Source: Gordonia amicalis NBRC 100051 = JCM 11271
Lineage (GTDB): Bacteria > Actinomycetota > Actinomycetes > Mycobacteriales > Mycobacteriaceae
NCBI RefSeq assembly: GCF_000332995.1
Contig: NZ_BANS01000001.1
Coordinates: 62,001-126,000 of the forward strand
Reading direction: 5' to 3'
Length of the DNA: 64,000 nt
The position numbers were made by a program, and so were the translations under genes. Below are positions 33,251 through 45,541 of this stretch, one piece after another. Below the pieces are notes generated by a model. The model was not told where the DNA came from and did no database searches. It saw only the letters and a list, made by a program, of their open reading frames with translations. Within the stretch, counting starts at the first letter, position 1, and each line of letters opens with the position of its first letter.

Positions 33251-34554
33251 CCACACGCACCTACGTCCTCGACACTTCCGTGCTGCTGTCCGACCCCTGG
33301 GCGGTCATGCGCTTCGCGGAGCACTCAGTGGTGTTGCCACTGGTGGTCATCAGCGAACTCGAGGGCAAACGTCACCACCACGAGCTCGGCTGGTTCGCAC
33401 GTGAGGCGTTGCGCATGCTCGACGACCTGCGGCTGGCACACGGCCGGCTCGATCTGCCGATCGAGATCGGCGATGAGGGCGGCACCCTCCAGGTGGAGCT
33501 CAACCACACCGATCCGGCCGTCCTGCCGGCCGGTTTCCGCACCGACAGCAACGATTCCCGGATTCTGGCCTGTGCGCTGAACCTGCGTGCCGAGGGCAAG
33601 GACGTCACCCTCGTGTCCAAGGACACGCCGCTCCGGGTGAAGGCCGGCGCGGTCGGTCTGGCCGCGGACGAGTACCACGCACAGGACGTGGTGGTCTCCG
33701 GGTGGTCGGGGATGACCGAACTCGACGTCGAGACCTCGACGATCGACGCGCTGTTCGCCGACGGCGTCATCGACCTCGACGAGGCCAGGGAGCTGCCCTG
33801 CCACACCGGCATCCGCCTTCTCAGTCCGTCGTCGAGTGCCCTCGGTCGCGTCAATCCGGACAAGCGCGTGCAGCTGGTGCGGGGAGACCGGGAGGCGTTC
33901 GGCCTGCACGGGCGTTCCGCGGAACAGCGCGTCGCCCTCGACCTGCTCCTCGACGACAGCGTCGGCATCGTCTCGCTCGGCGGAAAGGCGGGGACAGGCA
34001 AGTCGGCGCTGGCACTGTGCGCCGGTCTCGAGGCGGTCCTGGAACGCCGGACCCAGCGCAAGGTGGTGGTGTTCCGGCCGCTGTACGCGGTCGGCGGCCA
34101 GCAACTCGGCTACCTCCCGGGTGGTGAGGCCGAGAAGATGGGTCCGTGGGCACAGGCGGTGTTCGACACCCTGGAGGGGCTCGCCTCACCGGAGGTCATC
34201 GAGGAGGTGCTGAGCCGCGGGATGCTGGAGGTGCTGCCGCTGACGCACATCCGTGGTCGGTCACTGCACGATTCGTTCGTCATCGTCGACGAGGCACAGT
34301 CGCTGGAACGCAACGTCCTGCTGACGGTGCTGTCGCGACTGGGATCGGGATCGCGCGTGGTGCTCACCCACGACGTCGCGCAACGCGACAATCTTCGAGT
34401 GGGCCGGCATGACGGCGTGGCCGCGGTCATCGAGAAGCTGAAGGGGCATCCGCTCTTCGCGCACATCACGCTCACCCGTAGCGAACGGTCGCCGATTGCA
34501 GCGCTGGTGACGGAAATGCTGGAGGAGTTCGGGCCGTCCGCGCCGGGAGCGTAG
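33247..34554 (+). CDS. phoH2: PhoH2: PIN-domain/PhoH-ATPase fusion
   Basis: 435 residues. The N-terminal PIN ribonuclease domain (about 1-140) shows Y-V-L-D-T-S-V-L-L, a Glu in I-S-E-L-E and D-S-N-D-S-R-I-L-A, the acidic metal site. The C-terminal PhoH ATPase domain has Walker [10 protein letters not shown] near residue 246 and Walker [10 protein letters not shown] near residue 344. Mycobacterial PhoH2 is an RNA helicase-RNase reported as a toxin. The GTG start has TAGGAG 6 nt ahead and overlaps the candidate phoAT stop. It contains one copy of the 12-bp palindrome at 33914. Confidence 0.94.
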   Translation: MTTRTYVLDTSVLLSDPWAVMRFAEHSVVLPLVVISELEGKRHHHELGWFAREALRMLDDLRLAHGRLDLPIEIGDEGGTLQVELNHTDPAVLPAGFRTDSNDSRILACALNLRAEGKDVTLVSKDTPLRVKAGAVGLAADEYHAQDVVVSGWSGMTELDVETSTIDALFADGVIDLDEARELPCHTGIRLLSPSSSALGRVNPDKRVQLVRGDREAFGLHGRSAEQRVALDLLLDDSVGIVSLGGKAGTGKSALALCAGLEAVLERRTQRKVVVFRPLYAVGGQQLGYLPGGEAEKMGPWAQAVFDTLEGLASPEVIEEVLSRGMLEVLPLTHIRGRSLHDSFVIVDEAQSLERNVLLTVLSRLGSGSRVVLTHDVAQRDNLRVGRHDGVAAVIEKLKGHPLFAHITLTRSERSPIAALVTEMLEEFGPSAPGA

Positions 34555-34584
34555 CGAGCGGGCGACAATCGGCTGTGAAAAGAA

Positions 34585-34632
34585 GGAAGGCCGCGACGAT
34601 TCGCTGAGGGGAGGGAATCGGCGCGGCCTTCC
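34585..34632. terminator. Hairpin terminator after phoH2
   Basis: Arms 34585-34602 and 34615-34632 pair over 18 bp with one A:G mismatch (GGAAGGCCGCG... with ...CGCGGCCTTCC), loop of 12 nt. It can stop phoH2 transcription and anything from the right. Confidence 0.7.
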
Positions 34633-34703
34633 GTCTGGTCCACCGCTGTGTTCGGCGTTGTCACGCTGCGAACCTCAGTGGCGGACCGGTCTCTCGGACG
34701 CGA

Positions 34704-34789
34704 TCAGGCTGCGCCGCCGTCGACGCCACTGAGCGCCTTGAGCAGATCGATGAGGGCTGTCACAACTTCGATGTCTCGAGGGAACCCAT
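34704..34789 (-). pseudogene. Small amphipathic peptide ORF with a one-base frameshift
   Basis: ATG 34789 has a perfect AAGGAG ribosome site 5 nt ahead but meets a stop after 9 codons. In the next frame the sequence continues D-I-E-V-V-T-A-L-I-D-L-L-K-A-L-S-G-V-D-G-G-A-A and stops at 34704. Adding one base near 34775 would make a single peptide of about 28 residues with an amphipathic helix. Such peptides include small membrane-active or porin-like proteins of mycolata, but no family is recognised. If the frameshift is a sequencing error, this is an intact gene. Confidence 0.3.
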
Positions 34790-35098
34790 TGTTTCTCCTT
34801 TGTCGGTGGTGTTCCGATCGGCGATGTCGCTGATCGACTTTCGCCATTTCCGACGCTAACGATTTTGTTTCGTTCCTGCAAAGGAAAGCTCGGTGAATTA
34901 CCAGGGACGTGGTTGAACAATTGGTCTTCCGACGCATTGTCCTGCGCGGCGAGCAATGGATCATCGTTGATTTTCCATCGAGAATCGACAGCCGTCTCGG
35001 CGGTCGGAATGAGGTCGGAGGTCGGGATGCTTGATCTGATCCTCATTGCACCGTGACCATCACGTGACTCATGAGATCTTGCGCACTGTCACACTGGT
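34790..35098. other. Intergenic region, lower GC, no convincing gene
   Basis: About 300 bp between the small peptide ORF and the L,D-transpeptidase-like gene. It is richer in A and T than its surroundings. Open frames here have poor codon bias and no ribosome sites. It may hold the promoters of both flanking genes; I could not place them firmly. Confidence 0.4.
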
Positions 35099-36070
35099 GT
35101 GGTGCTGAAGTTACTGATGAGGCGAATGAGACTTCTGGGACTATTGGTGATAGCGGTGCTCGCCGCGTGTGCCGGTGGCGCGGGTCAGGCCTTCGCCGAG
35201 CCGGAGCCGACCACCCCGACCACTCCGGGGAGTCCGACGGGACCGGGAGCGGCGACGGGACTGGGCATCCCGGTGCTCGACGACGTGCTCGACCAGCTGT
35301 CCGGTGACAGCGGTTCCGCAGATGCGCCCGGCGGCGTCGAGCGTGCCGGCGGGGCGACCGGCCAGATGATCGTGGTGACCGCGCCCAAGGCGTCGGACAC
35401 GACTGCCACCCTCACGGCCTTCGAAAAGGGCGCCGACGGCAGCTGGAAGCCGGTTCTCGGGCCCGGCAAGGCCTTCCTCGGTTCCCTGGGCATGGGGGAA
35501 CCGCAGGACAACGTGCCCCGCACGCCGCAGGGCACGTTCCCGCTCGACCAGGCGTTCGGTCGTCAGCAGAACCCGGGTACCAAAATGCCCTACATCAAGG
35601 TCGATCAGCAGGACTGGTGGGATTCCGATCCCAAGTCACCGACCTACAACACCCACGTGCGTCAGGCGCAGAGCCCCGGCGGTGACAGCGAGAACCTGTA
35701 CAACTCGGGTCCGGTCTACGACTACGCCGTCAACATCGCGCACAACCCGCAGCGCACGCCCGGCAAGGCGTCGGCGATGTTCCTGCACGTGACCAACAAC
35801 GAACCGACGATGGGCTGCGTCGCCATCGAACGCGAGCTGATGAAGAAGATCCTCGTCTGGCTCGACCCGGCGAAGAATCCGAAGATCACGATCGGCGTGA
35901 ACCAGGGCGCGCCGACCGGCGAGGCGCACGGAGCAACCCCTCAAACAACTCCGGGTGCCACGCCGTCGACTCCCGACCTTCCTGCCTCCGATGAGCTGAC
36001 CGGCCTGCTGTCGCAGCTGGTCGGCGCGGTGCCATCCCTCTTGGGTCTCGGCGCCGGGCTCGGCGGCTGA
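35099..36070 (+). CDS. Secreted L,D-transpeptidase-like lipoprotein
   Basis: 323 residues. The N-terminus is a signal peptide with lipobox-like L-A-A-C at about residues 21-24 (V-I-A-V-L-A-A-C), so lipidation is likely; cleavage after A-F-A is the alternative. A Pro/Thr-rich linker follows. The catalytic part resembles YkuD proteins: I-V-V-T-A, T-P-Q-G-T-F-P-L near residue 140 and the end motif F-L-H-V-T-N-N-E-P-T-M-G-C-V-A-I with the presumed Cys nucleophile near residue 241. It would cross-link or edit peptidoglycan. The GTG start was taken for the hydrophobic N-terminus; the downstream ATGs also work. Confidence 0.75.
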   Translation: MVLKLLMRRMRLLGLLVIAVLAACAGGAGQAFAEPEPTTPTTPGSPTGPGAATGLGIPVLDDVLDQLSGDSGSADAPGGVERAGGATGQMIVVTAPKASDTTATLTAFEKGADGSWKPVLGPGKAFLGSLGMGEPQDNVPRTPQGTFPLDQAFGRQQNPGTKMPYIKVDQQDWWDSDPKSPTYNTHVRQAQSPGGDSENLYNSGPVYDYAVNIAHNPQRTPGKASAMFLHVTNNEPTMGCVAIERELMKKILVWLDPAKNPKITIGVNQGAPTGEAHGATPQTTPGATPSTPDLPASDELTGLLSQLVGAVPSLLGLGAGLGG

Positions 36071-36088
36071 AGACACCGCCGCCGGATC

Positions 36089-36295
36089 TCACGGATCGCT
36101 GATCTCGAGGCGCGCCTGCCGGCAGGCAGGGCAGAAGGTCTCGTCGGCCCCGATGTGCCAGCCGTTGACCCTGGCCCAGTCGTCCCGGTCGGCCTGGGAC
36201 AACGGCGATCGTGTGACGAAGCTGCGTCCGCAGCTGTCGCAGTACCGGTCGGCCGAACCCTCGGTTTCGGCGGCCAACGGGGATATGACTGTCAT
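36089..36295 (-). CDS. Small zinc-ribbon-like protein
   Basis: 68 residues from ATG 36295. Two CxxC pairs, Y-C-D-S-C-G-R near residue 19 and F-C-P-A-C-R-Q near residue 56, can bind one zinc. The middle has R-S-P-L-S-Q-A-D-R-D-D-W-A-R-V-N-G-W. No catalytic motif is seen. It may be a small nucleic-acid- or protein-binding factor. The usp gene on the same strand ends 154 bp upstream. A longer N-terminus is possible from an upstream codon but looks non-coding. Confidence 0.7.
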   Translation of the reverse strand: MTVISPLAAETEGSADRYCDSCGRSFVTRSPLSQADRDDWARVNGWHIGADETFCPACRQARLEISDP

Positions 36296-36449
36296 GACGG
36301 GACCTCTGTGGCTGGGTTTCGATTCGGGCCCTGTCGTCGCGTCGTCGGCGGACTCGCGACTTGGACGAACGACCACCTCAGTGTCACCGGATGTGATGTG
36401 GGTCTCACAGGGCCGAATGGCACATGGTTGGCCGATCCGCGGCCGCGGC

Positions 36450-37316
36450 TCAGCGGTCGTGGGGTACGACCATCACCGGGCACCGCGCGGATCGCAGGAC
36501 CGACAGGCTCGTCGAGCCGAGTCTCATGCCGGCGAATCCGCCGCGGCCGCAGGCGCCCACGACGAGCAGTTGGGCTGCTTGGGCGTGGTCGAGAAGTGCG
36601 CGTGCGGGACGGTCCCGGGTTACCGCGCAGCGGATGGTGACCTGGGGATATCGGCGGCGTACCTCGGCCAGTTCATCATCGAGCCAGGCGTCGGCTCGGC
36701 TCCGATGGGTCGGCCAGTCGGACACCGTGCACGGCACGGACATGTCGGCGTCGCACCAGGCGTGGACGACTGTGACCGGCACGCTGCGCAGGGCAGCGGC
36801 GGCGAATGCGGCGCTGACCGCGCGCCGTCCGCCCGGGGAACCGTCGGTGCCGACCACGACGTTCGCCTGAGACCAATGCGCTGCGGTGTCCCGGACGACC
36901 GTCAACGGGCATCTGCAGTACTCGGCGAGGGCGATGGTCACCGACCCGAGAACCACCCGATGTCCGGCCATGTGCCCGCGGTTGCCCACGACGACCAACC
37001 GCGCCCGATCCGATGCGTCGAGCAGGGCGGCGATCGGCGGGGAGTCGACCACCTGGGTCGTGATCTTCAACGGGTCGGGGGTGTCCGTCGAATCCTCGAC
37101 GACCCGGCGGGCCTCCGCCAGCGCACGTTCGAACCGGTCCCGAAGCGGATCGAGGACGTGCGGCTCGTCGGCCGACAGGTTCGCCGAGGCGATCATCTCG
37201 ATCTCGGACCGGTGGAGAGCGGCGTCGCGTGCGGCCCAGCGTGCCGCCGCGCGTGCGGTGGCGGAACCGTCGATGCCGACGACAACGGGCCCGTCGGTGA
37301 ATCTGGACGCGGTCAC
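36450..37316 (-). CDS. Tandem universal stress protein (UspA family)
   Basis: 288 residues from GTG 37316. Two Usp domains (about 8-140 and 152-286). The first starts V-V-V-G-I-D-G-S and has the ATP loop G-N-R-G-H-M-A-G-H-R-V-V-L-G-S-V. The second starts V-V-V-G-T-D-G-S and has G-A-C-G-R-G-G-F-A-G-M-R-L-G-S. M. tuberculosis Rv2623 has the same layout, binds ATP and is DosR-induced. AGGGGA lies 8 nt before the GTG; an ATG at 37366 is in frame but has no such site. A DosR-like box lies about 95 bp upstream. Confidence 0.9.
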   Translation of the reverse strand: MTASRFTDGPVVVGIDGSATARAAARWAARDAALHRSEIEMIASANLSADEPHVLDPLRDRFERALAEARRVVEDSTDTPDPLKITTQVVDSPPIAALLDASDRARLVVVGNRGHMAGHRVVLGSVTIALAEYCRCPLTVVRDTAAHWSQANVVVGTDGSPGGRRAVSAAFAAAALRSVPVTVVHAWCDADMSVPCTVSDWPTHRSRADAWLDDELAEVRRRYPQVTIRCAVTRDRPARALLDHAQAAQLLVVGACGRGGFAGMRLGSTSLSVLRSARCPVMVVPHDR

Positions 37317-37409
37317 ACGGCTGTCCCCTCTGGAGGTCACGCACCGAGCGCCGGGGTGTCCCGGCATTGGCTTCCGTTCTCCAGTACAGACCTCGGCGGG
37401 GGGCGAGTC

Positions 37410-37429
37410 ATCGGGTAAAGAGTCCCCAG
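37410..37429 (-). promoter_or_regulatory. DosR-like binding site upstream of usp
   Basis: CTGGGGACTCTTTACCCGAT on the minus strand matches 14 of 20 positions of the DosR consensus TTSGGGACTWWAGTCCCSAA, including the full GGGACT core. It is correctly placed and oriented for the usp gene. A second GGGGACC core lies just beyond it on the plus strand. Confidence 0.6.
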
Positions 37430-37483
37430 AATGGGGACCAATGACACGTTTGCGCTCGAGGTGGCGGGGTATGAGCGTGGAGC

Positions 37484-38131
37484 TCAGCGGCCGTTGCCCC
37501 GCTGCGCCACTTTCGCCGCGTACACCGCTGCCTGCGTACGGCGTTCCATGCCGAGTTTGCCGAGCAGCCGGGAGACGTAGTTCTTCACGGTCTTCTCCGC
37601 AAGGTGCATCCGCGCGGCGATCTGCCGATTGGTCAGCCCCTCGCCGAGGAGGGCGAGCAGAGTGCTCTCCTGCTCGCTCAATGCGTCGCCGGGCTTCTTC
37701 TCTTTCTCGCGCTGGGTGCGCAACCGGTCCATGAGGGCCGCGGCAGCGCGGTTGTCGAGCAGTGAACGGCCGGCGCCGACGTCGGTGATGGCACGTGCCA
37801 GCTCCATGCCGGTGATGTCCTTGATGACGTACCCGCTGGCGCCGGCGAGGATCGCGTCCATCATGGCCTCGTCGTCGGTCATCGAGGTCAGGATGAGGCA
37901 GCGCAGGCCGTCGACGCGGCTGAGCAGCTCGCGACACAGTTCGATCCCGTTGCCGTCAGGCAGGCGGACGTCGAGGACGGCCACATCGGGTTTCACGGTG
38001 GGGACGCGGGCGAGCGCCTGCGCGCAGGTCGCGGCCTCGCCGACCACCCGGACGTCGTCCTCGTGGTCCAGGAGTTCGACGAGGCCCCGTCGGACGATCT
38101 CGTGGTCATCGACGAGGAAAACCGAGATCAT
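37484..38131 (-). CDS. DosR/NarL-family response regulator
   Basis: 215 residues, against 217 in M. tuberculosis DosR. The receiver domain has acidic pair D8-D9, phospho-acceptor Asp54 ([11 protein letters not shown]) and the T-S-M-T-D-D block. The C-terminal LuxR helix-turn-helix (about 150-210) reads [31 protein letters not shown] lies ahead of ATG 38131. It is divergent from the DosS-like kinase rather than downstream of an operon partner as in M. tuberculosis. The nearby usp gene with a DosR-like box is a probable target. Confidence 0.87.
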   Translation of the reverse strand: MISVFLVDDHEIVRRGLVELLDHEDDVRVVGEAATCAQALARVPTVKPDVAVLDVRLPDGNGIELCRELLSRVDGLRCLILTSMTDDEAMMDAILAGASGYVIKDITGMELARAITDVGAGRSLLDNRAAAALMDRLRTQREKEKKPGDALSEQESTLLALLGEGLTNRQIAARMHLAEKTVKNYVSRLLGKLGMERRTQAAVYAAKVAQRGNGR

Positions 38132-38286
38132 CGGCCACACCTCCCTCCGGCGCGGGTGCCGCTGAGACGAATTGTAGGACGACCCCAGACGTGTTTCACC
38201 CGGATTGCCCGGACCGGCAGATTCGCGCATATCCGGAATGTCCGTTTCACCACTGATGCGACGGTTCGCGGAATATCCAATTGCGG

Positions 38287-38306
38287 TGCGGGACTTACTG
38301 ATCGAG
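38287..38306 (+). promoter_or_regulatory. DosR half-site in the dosR-dosS gap
   Basis: TGCGGGACTTACTGATCGAG matches the first half of the DosR consensus well (C-GGGACT-TA) but not the second half. It lies 72 bp before the dosS-like ATG. Possible autoregulatory site. Confidence 0.4.
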
Positions 38307-38377
38307 GGCTTCGAAGTCATTTGTCGAGAATTATTCAACCGAATACTCGACGGATCGCAGGGTATATCATCCAGAAT

Positions 38378-40105
38378 ATGGTCCGCGAATTCCCGGAACG
38401 TGGCGCGAGGTCTATCGAACTACAGAATGCGCCGTCGCAGAAGCGATTGCGTGAGCTCCTCGGTAAGGTCGGCGACCGGATCACGCAGATCGCCGATGTT
38501 CGAGACCGCATCGACGGTCTGCTCGAAGCCATGCTGTCGGTGAGTTCCGAACTCGATCTGGAGACCACTCTCGAGTCGATCGTCGCCGCCGGAATCCGCT
38601 TGGTCGACGCCGAGTACGGCGCGCTCGGCGTTCTCGGCAGCGGATACGACCTCTCGGCTTTCCTCGCCCAGGGCATCAGCGAGGAGGTCCGCACCGAGAT
38701 CGGAGACCTGCCGACGGGACGCGGCGTGTTGGGCCTGCTCATCGACGACCCGCGGGTGTTGCGGCTCGACGACCTCTCCGAGCACCCCGCGGCGGTAGGT
38801 TTCCCGCCGAATCATCCGCAGATGACCACCTTCCTGGGCGCCCCGATCCGGGTACGTGACGAGATCTTCGGCAACCTGTTCCTGACCGAGAAGAAGAACG
38901 GTGCACTGTTCACCGAGGACGACGAACTCGTCATCCAGGCACTGGCGGCGGCGGCGGGCATCGCCATCGAGAACGCCCGGCTCTACGAGCAGGCGCAGAC
39001 ACAGCTCGCCTGGATCGAGGCGAATCGGGACATCATCGCGGAGCTGCTGACGGGTGCCGACAACCAGGAGGTCCTCGAGGCGATTGCCCGCAAGGTGCTC
39101 ACCCTGGCCGACGCCGACCTGGTCTGCATCGCCGAACCCCACGACCACGAGATGCCGCCCGAACTAGTGGAAGAACTCGTCGTCACGGTCGCCGAGGGCA
39201 TCGACGCCGATGTCTTTCGCGGGCGGACCGTGCCCACCAGGGGCTCGACCTCCGGCGACGCTTTCCGGCGACGCCGGCCGGTTCTGCGTGACCAACTCGA
39301 GTACGACATCTCCGGGCACTCCTCGGCATGGCACGGTCCGGTCATGGTCGCCCCGCTGCGCACGGTGGAGTCGACCCGTGGAGTGCTGATCGCCGTGCGG
39401 TCCAAGGGACGCGACGCGTTCGCAGAGGACCTGCTGAGCCTGAGCGCGGACTTCGCCGATCAGGCGGCCCTGGCACTCCAGCTGGCCAGCGCGGCGAACC
39501 AGACCCAGCAGATGCGGGTGCTGGAGGATCGCGAACGAATCGCGCGCGACCTGCACGATCACGTGATCCAGCGGATCTTCGCCGAGGGGCTGACGCTACA
39601 GGCGACGCTGCAGCGCACTCAGTCACCCGAGATCCGGGCCCGGCTGACGCGATCCATCAACAATCTGCAGGACATCGTGCAGGACGTGCGCTCGACGATC
39701 TTCGATCTGCAGGCGGAAGAATCCGAGACCACACGTCTCCGTCAACGCGTGCAGGAGACGATCGATCAGCAGGTCGACGATCTGCCGATACAGACCTATG
39801 TGCGGATGGCGGGACCGCTGTCGATCGTCGAGCCGCGACTCGCCGACCAGGTGATCGCGGTGGTCCGCGAGGCGTTGAGCAATGCGGTCCGGTACGCCCA
39901 CGCCACGACGCTGACGGTCGCGATCTCGGTCGCCGACGACCTGGCCGTGGAGGTCACCGACGACGGGGTCGGGCTGGATGAGGACGTCACCCCGAGCGGG
40001 CTGACCAACATGCGGCGCCGAGCCGAGGAACTGGGCGGGACCTTCGCGCTGATGACACCCGGGGCGGGCCACGGGTTGTCCGTGCGGTGGACCGTTCCGC
40101 TCTAG
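38378..40105 (+). CDS. DosS/DosT-like GAF-domain sensor histidine kinase
   Basis: 575 residues. Two GAF domains (about 60-200 and 225-370), then a HisKA_3 dimerisation helix with His393 in [13 protein letters not shown] and an HATPase_c domain ([11 protein letters not shown] near 505, D-D-G-V-G-L near 530). In GAF-A, His146 in [14 protein letters not shown] aligns with the heme ligand of DosS/DosT (His149/His147), so a redox or oxygen/NO heme sensor is likely. TATCAT at 38365-38370 is 7 nt before the ATG: leaderless. It is divergent from the DosR-like gene, its expected partner. Confidence 0.9.
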   Translation: MVREFPERGARSIELQNAPSQKRLRELLGKVGDRITQIADVRDRIDGLLEAMLSVSSELDLETTLESIVAAGIRLVDAEYGALGVLGSGYDLSAFLAQGISEEVRTEIGDLPTGRGVLGLLIDDPRVLRLDDLSEHPAAVGFPPNHPQMTTFLGAPIRVRDEIFGNLFLTEKKNGALFTEDDELVIQALAAAAGIAIENARLYEQAQTQLAWIEANRDIIAELLTGADNQEVLEAIARKVLTLADADLVCIAEPHDHEMPPELVEELVVTVAEGIDADVFRGRTVPTRGSTSGDAFRRRRPVLRDQLEYDISGHSSAWHGPVMVAPLRTVESTRGVLIAVRSKGRDAFAEDLLSLSADFADQAALALQLASAANQTQQMRVLEDRERIARDLHDHVIQRIFAEGLTLQATLQRTQSPEIRARLTRSINNLQDIVQDVRSTIFDLQAEESETTRLRQRVQETIDQQVDDLPIQTYVRMAGPLSIVEPRLADQVIAVVREALSNAVRYAHATTLTVAISVADDLAVEVTDDGVGLDEDVTPSGLTNMRRRAEELGGTFALMTPGAGHGLSVRWTVPL

Positions 40106-40124
40106 TTCGCGTCGTCGCGTCGGG

Positions 40125-40331
40125 TCACGTGGTGGGGCCGGCCCACGGACCGGTGTCGTGGTCGGCCGGCAATCGCCAGGCCGACGTCCGCTCGGTCACC
40201 CATGCCACGGCCTGCACTCCCGACAGGAGGCCGAAGAGAACGACGAGCCAGATGGAGAGCCCGACGAGAGCGCAGACGGCGAAGCTGCGAGGAATGCGAC
40301 GAGAACACCGGTGAGAGTGATGACCGGTCAC
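40125..40331 (-). CDS. Small single-pass membrane protein
   Basis: 68 residues from GTG 40331. A basic, His-containing N-terminus (T-G-H-H-S-H-R-C-S-R-R) is followed by one membrane helix at about residues 17-45 (F-A-V-C-A-L-V-G-L-S-I-W-L-V-V-L-F-G) and a short polar tail. TAGGAGG abuts the start. It converges on the dosS-like gene with a gap of about 20 bp. No family recognised. A protein of this type beside a sensor kinase could modulate it, but nothing in the sequence shows that. Confidence 0.5.
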   Translation of the reverse strand: MTGHHSHRCSRRIPRSFAVCALVGLSIWLVVLFGLLSGVQAVAWVTERTSAWRLPADHDTGPWAGPTT

Positions 40332-40422
40332 CTCCTACGTACTTGGAGGAGACTCTCGGGGGTTCGAGAGACTGACCCTCACACTTTCTCCTGGTGGCGA
40401 ACTTTTCGCGAGAGGCCGAAGG

Positions 40423-41124
40423 TCACATGTTGATGGGTCGTTTGAGCTCGAAGCCCGCCGTGCGCACACCCTCGGCGCCCTCCCGCGGCGCGGTCGCCCG
40501 GTCGATCTGGGCGCGTGCCTGATCGAGGACGGGAGTGTCCGGGTCGAGGACCGACAGGTAGCGGTCGTGCGCGGCGAGAGACCGGACGGCGACCTCGAAC
40601 TGCTCGTCGACGTCGACCGCATGCGTTGCCGCCGGACCGTTCTCGAACAACCACGCGGGCACCTCGTCGTATCCGGCCGCGACCAGGGCGTCGTAGGAGT
40701 CGAGCACGGCCGCGGCGAACTCCATGTGATCGCGTTGATTCGGCTGGCCGGGGGCCCATTCGGGACCCCCGTACAATGACAGGATCACCTGCGGCGCAAT
40801 GCGTTCGATGGTCTCGGTGATCTTCGCCCGGAGTTCGCGGGTGTTACGGATGTCGCTGTCGGGGAACCCCCAGAACTCCACCTCGTCGACGCCGACGATC
40901 GACGCGGAGGCGCGCTGTTCGGCTTCGCGCAGCGGTCCGCATTCGGCCGGTGACATTCCCTCGATGCCGCGTTCGCCGCTGGAGGCGAGCGCGTAGACCA
41001 CCCGCCTGCCCTCACCGGTCCATCGCGCGACCGCTGCCGCCATCCCGTACTCCGGGTCGTCGGGGTGGGCGACGAGGACGAGTGCGGTCTGCCAGTCCGT
41101 GGGGAACGCCTTCAGGTTCGTCAT
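40423..41124 (-). CDS. PIG-L/LmbE-family zinc deacetylase
   Basis: 233 residues. The metal motif A-H-P-D-D-P-E near residue 20 and Q-R-D-H-M-E-F near residue 130 mark a PIG-L family N-deacetylase. It is distinct from mca in this window (shorter, A-H-P-D-D-P instead of A-H-P-D-D-E-S). Substrates in the family are GlcNAc conjugates. It may be a paralogue of MshB or Bshb-like enzymes; the true substrate is unknown. It ends the fum-linked run on the minus strand: the fumC stop is 13 bp upstream of its ATG, so co-transcription is possible. Confidence 0.87.
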   Translation of the reverse strand: MTNLKAFPTDWQTALVLVAHPDDPEYGMAAAVARWTGEGRRVVYALASSGERGIEGMSPAECGPLREAEQRASASIVGVDEVEFWGFPDSDIRNTRELRAKITETIERIAPQVILSLYGGPEWAPGQPNQRDHMEFAAAVLDSYDALVAAGYDEVPAWLFENGPAATHAVDVDEQFEVAVRSLAAHDRYLSVLDPDTPVLDQARAQIDRATAPREGAEGVRTAGFELKRPINM

Positions 41125-41137
41125 GGCCCGGCCGTAC

Positions 41138-42568
<1,431 letters not shown>

Positions 42569-42575
42569 AGGTGTT

Positions 42576-44273
<1,698 letters not shown>

Positions 44274-44293
44274 GCACCGGATCGTATCGCCCC

Positions 44294-44374
44294 AGCAAAA
44301 CGGCCCCACGTCAGAGGTGACCGGACTCGTGAGATGGATCACGGTCGCAGCTCCCCGACGCGGGGCCGTTTGCT
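44294..44374. repeat. Large inverted repeat between glpX and the class I fumarase gene
   Basis: Arms 44294-44312 and 44357-44374 (AGCAAAACGGCCCC... and ...GGGGCCGTTTGCT) pair over about 17 bp with one bulge and one mismatch, around a 44-nt loop. Within the right arm CCCCG-CGT-CGGGG forms a tight hairpin on the minus strand. Probably the glpX terminator, and perhaps a control element upstream of the fumarase operon. Confidence 0.5.
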
Positions 44375-44401
44375 CGGTGTGTCAGAGGTCGACGCCGGGC
44401 G

Positions 44402-45397
44402 TCAGAGACTGATGCGGGCGTACTCGCGCAGCTTGGCCGGCTTGTGGACGGCCTCGATGCGGCGGACGGTGCCCGACTTCGATCGCATGACCAGCGAACG
44501 AGTGGTCGCACCGTTGGGACGGTAGGTGACGCCGCGCAGCATGTCGCCGTTGGTGACACCGGTCGCGCAGAAGAAGCTGTTCTCGCCGCTCACCAGGATG
44601 TCGTTGGTCAGGACCCGGTCGAGGTCGTGACCCGCGTCGATGGCCTTCTGGCGCTCCTCGTCGTTGCGGGGCCACAGCTTGCCCTGGATCTCGCCGCCCA
44701 TGCACTTCATCGCGACGGCCGTGATGATGCCCTCGGGGGTGCCACCGACGCCCATCAGCATGTCGACGGTCGAGTAGTCGTCGGCGGCCGCCACGGCGCC
44801 GGCGACGTCACCGTCGGAGATGAGGCGGATCTTGGCGCCGGCCTGGCGGATCTCGCCGATGAGATCGGCGTGGCGGGGCCGGTCGAGGACGATGACGGTG
44901 AGGTCGGCGACGTCGATGCCCTTGGCCTTGGCGACCGAGTTGATGTTCCACTCGACCGACTCGTTGATGTTGATGGCGCCCTTGGCGTCCGGACCCACGG
45001 CGATCTTGTCCATGTAGAACACGGCCGACGGGTCGTACATGGTGCCGCGTTCGCTGACCGCGATCACCGAGATCGAGTTGGGGCGGCCCTCGGCCATCAG
45101 GGTGGTGCCGTCGATGGGATCGACCGCGACATCGCAGTCGGGGCCCTCGCCGTTGCCGACCTCTTCGCCGTTGTACAGCATCGGCGCCTCGTCCTTCTCG
45201 CCCTCGCCGATCACGACGACGCCGCGCATGGAGACCGTCGAGAGGAGCTGGCGCATCGCGTCCACCGCCGCGCCGTCGCCGCCGTTCTTGTCACCGCGAC
45301 CCACCCAGCGGCCGGCCGCGAGTGCAGCCGACTCCGTCACACGGACCAATTCCATCGCGAGGTTGCGATCGGGTGCCTGGTGGTTGCTGGCTGTCAT
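44402..45397 (-). CDS. glpX: Fructose-1,6-bisphosphatase, class II
   Basis: 331 residues. It dephosphorylates fructose 1,6-bisphosphate in gluconeogenesis. The GlpX blocks are present: [12 protein letters not shown] near residue 35, [10 protein letters not shown] near residue 62, D-P-I-D-G-T-T near residue 93 and G-G-T-P-E-G-I near residue 200, giving the metal and substrate sites. Position equals Rv1099c. Divergent from the DUF4245 gene (Rv1100-like). Confidence 0.97.
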   Translation of the reverse strand: MTASNHQAPDRNLAMELVRVTESAALAAGRWVGRGDKNGGDGAAVDAMRQLLSTVSMRGVVVIGEGEKDEAPMLYNGEEVGNGEGPDCDVAVDPIDGTTLMAEGRPNSISVIAVSERGTMYDPSAVFYMDKIAVGPDAKGAININESVEWNINSVAKAKGIDVADLTVIVLDRPRHADLIGEIRQAGAKIRLISDGDVAGAVAAADDYSTVDMLMGVGGTPEGIITAVAMKCMGGEIQGKLWPRNDEERQKAIDAGHDLDRVLTNDILVSGENSFFCATGVTNGDMLRGVTYRPNGATTRSLVMRSKSGTVRRIEAVHKPAKLREYARISL

Positions 45398-45541
45398 GGG
45401 CTTCGGCTCCTCATGTGTGGCCCCGATCTCAGTGGGTCGCAGCCCCTGGGATCCGTGGGTGTGGCGGTGATCTCAGGGACCATCCTTGCATGTCACACCG
45501 GCCGTTCGGTGACTGACCCTGGTAGTGGGATACTCGGCGAC

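Noticed and set aside
34865-35056. 63-codon plus-strand frame in the low-GC gap
   Set aside because: No ribosome site, poor codon bias, no family.
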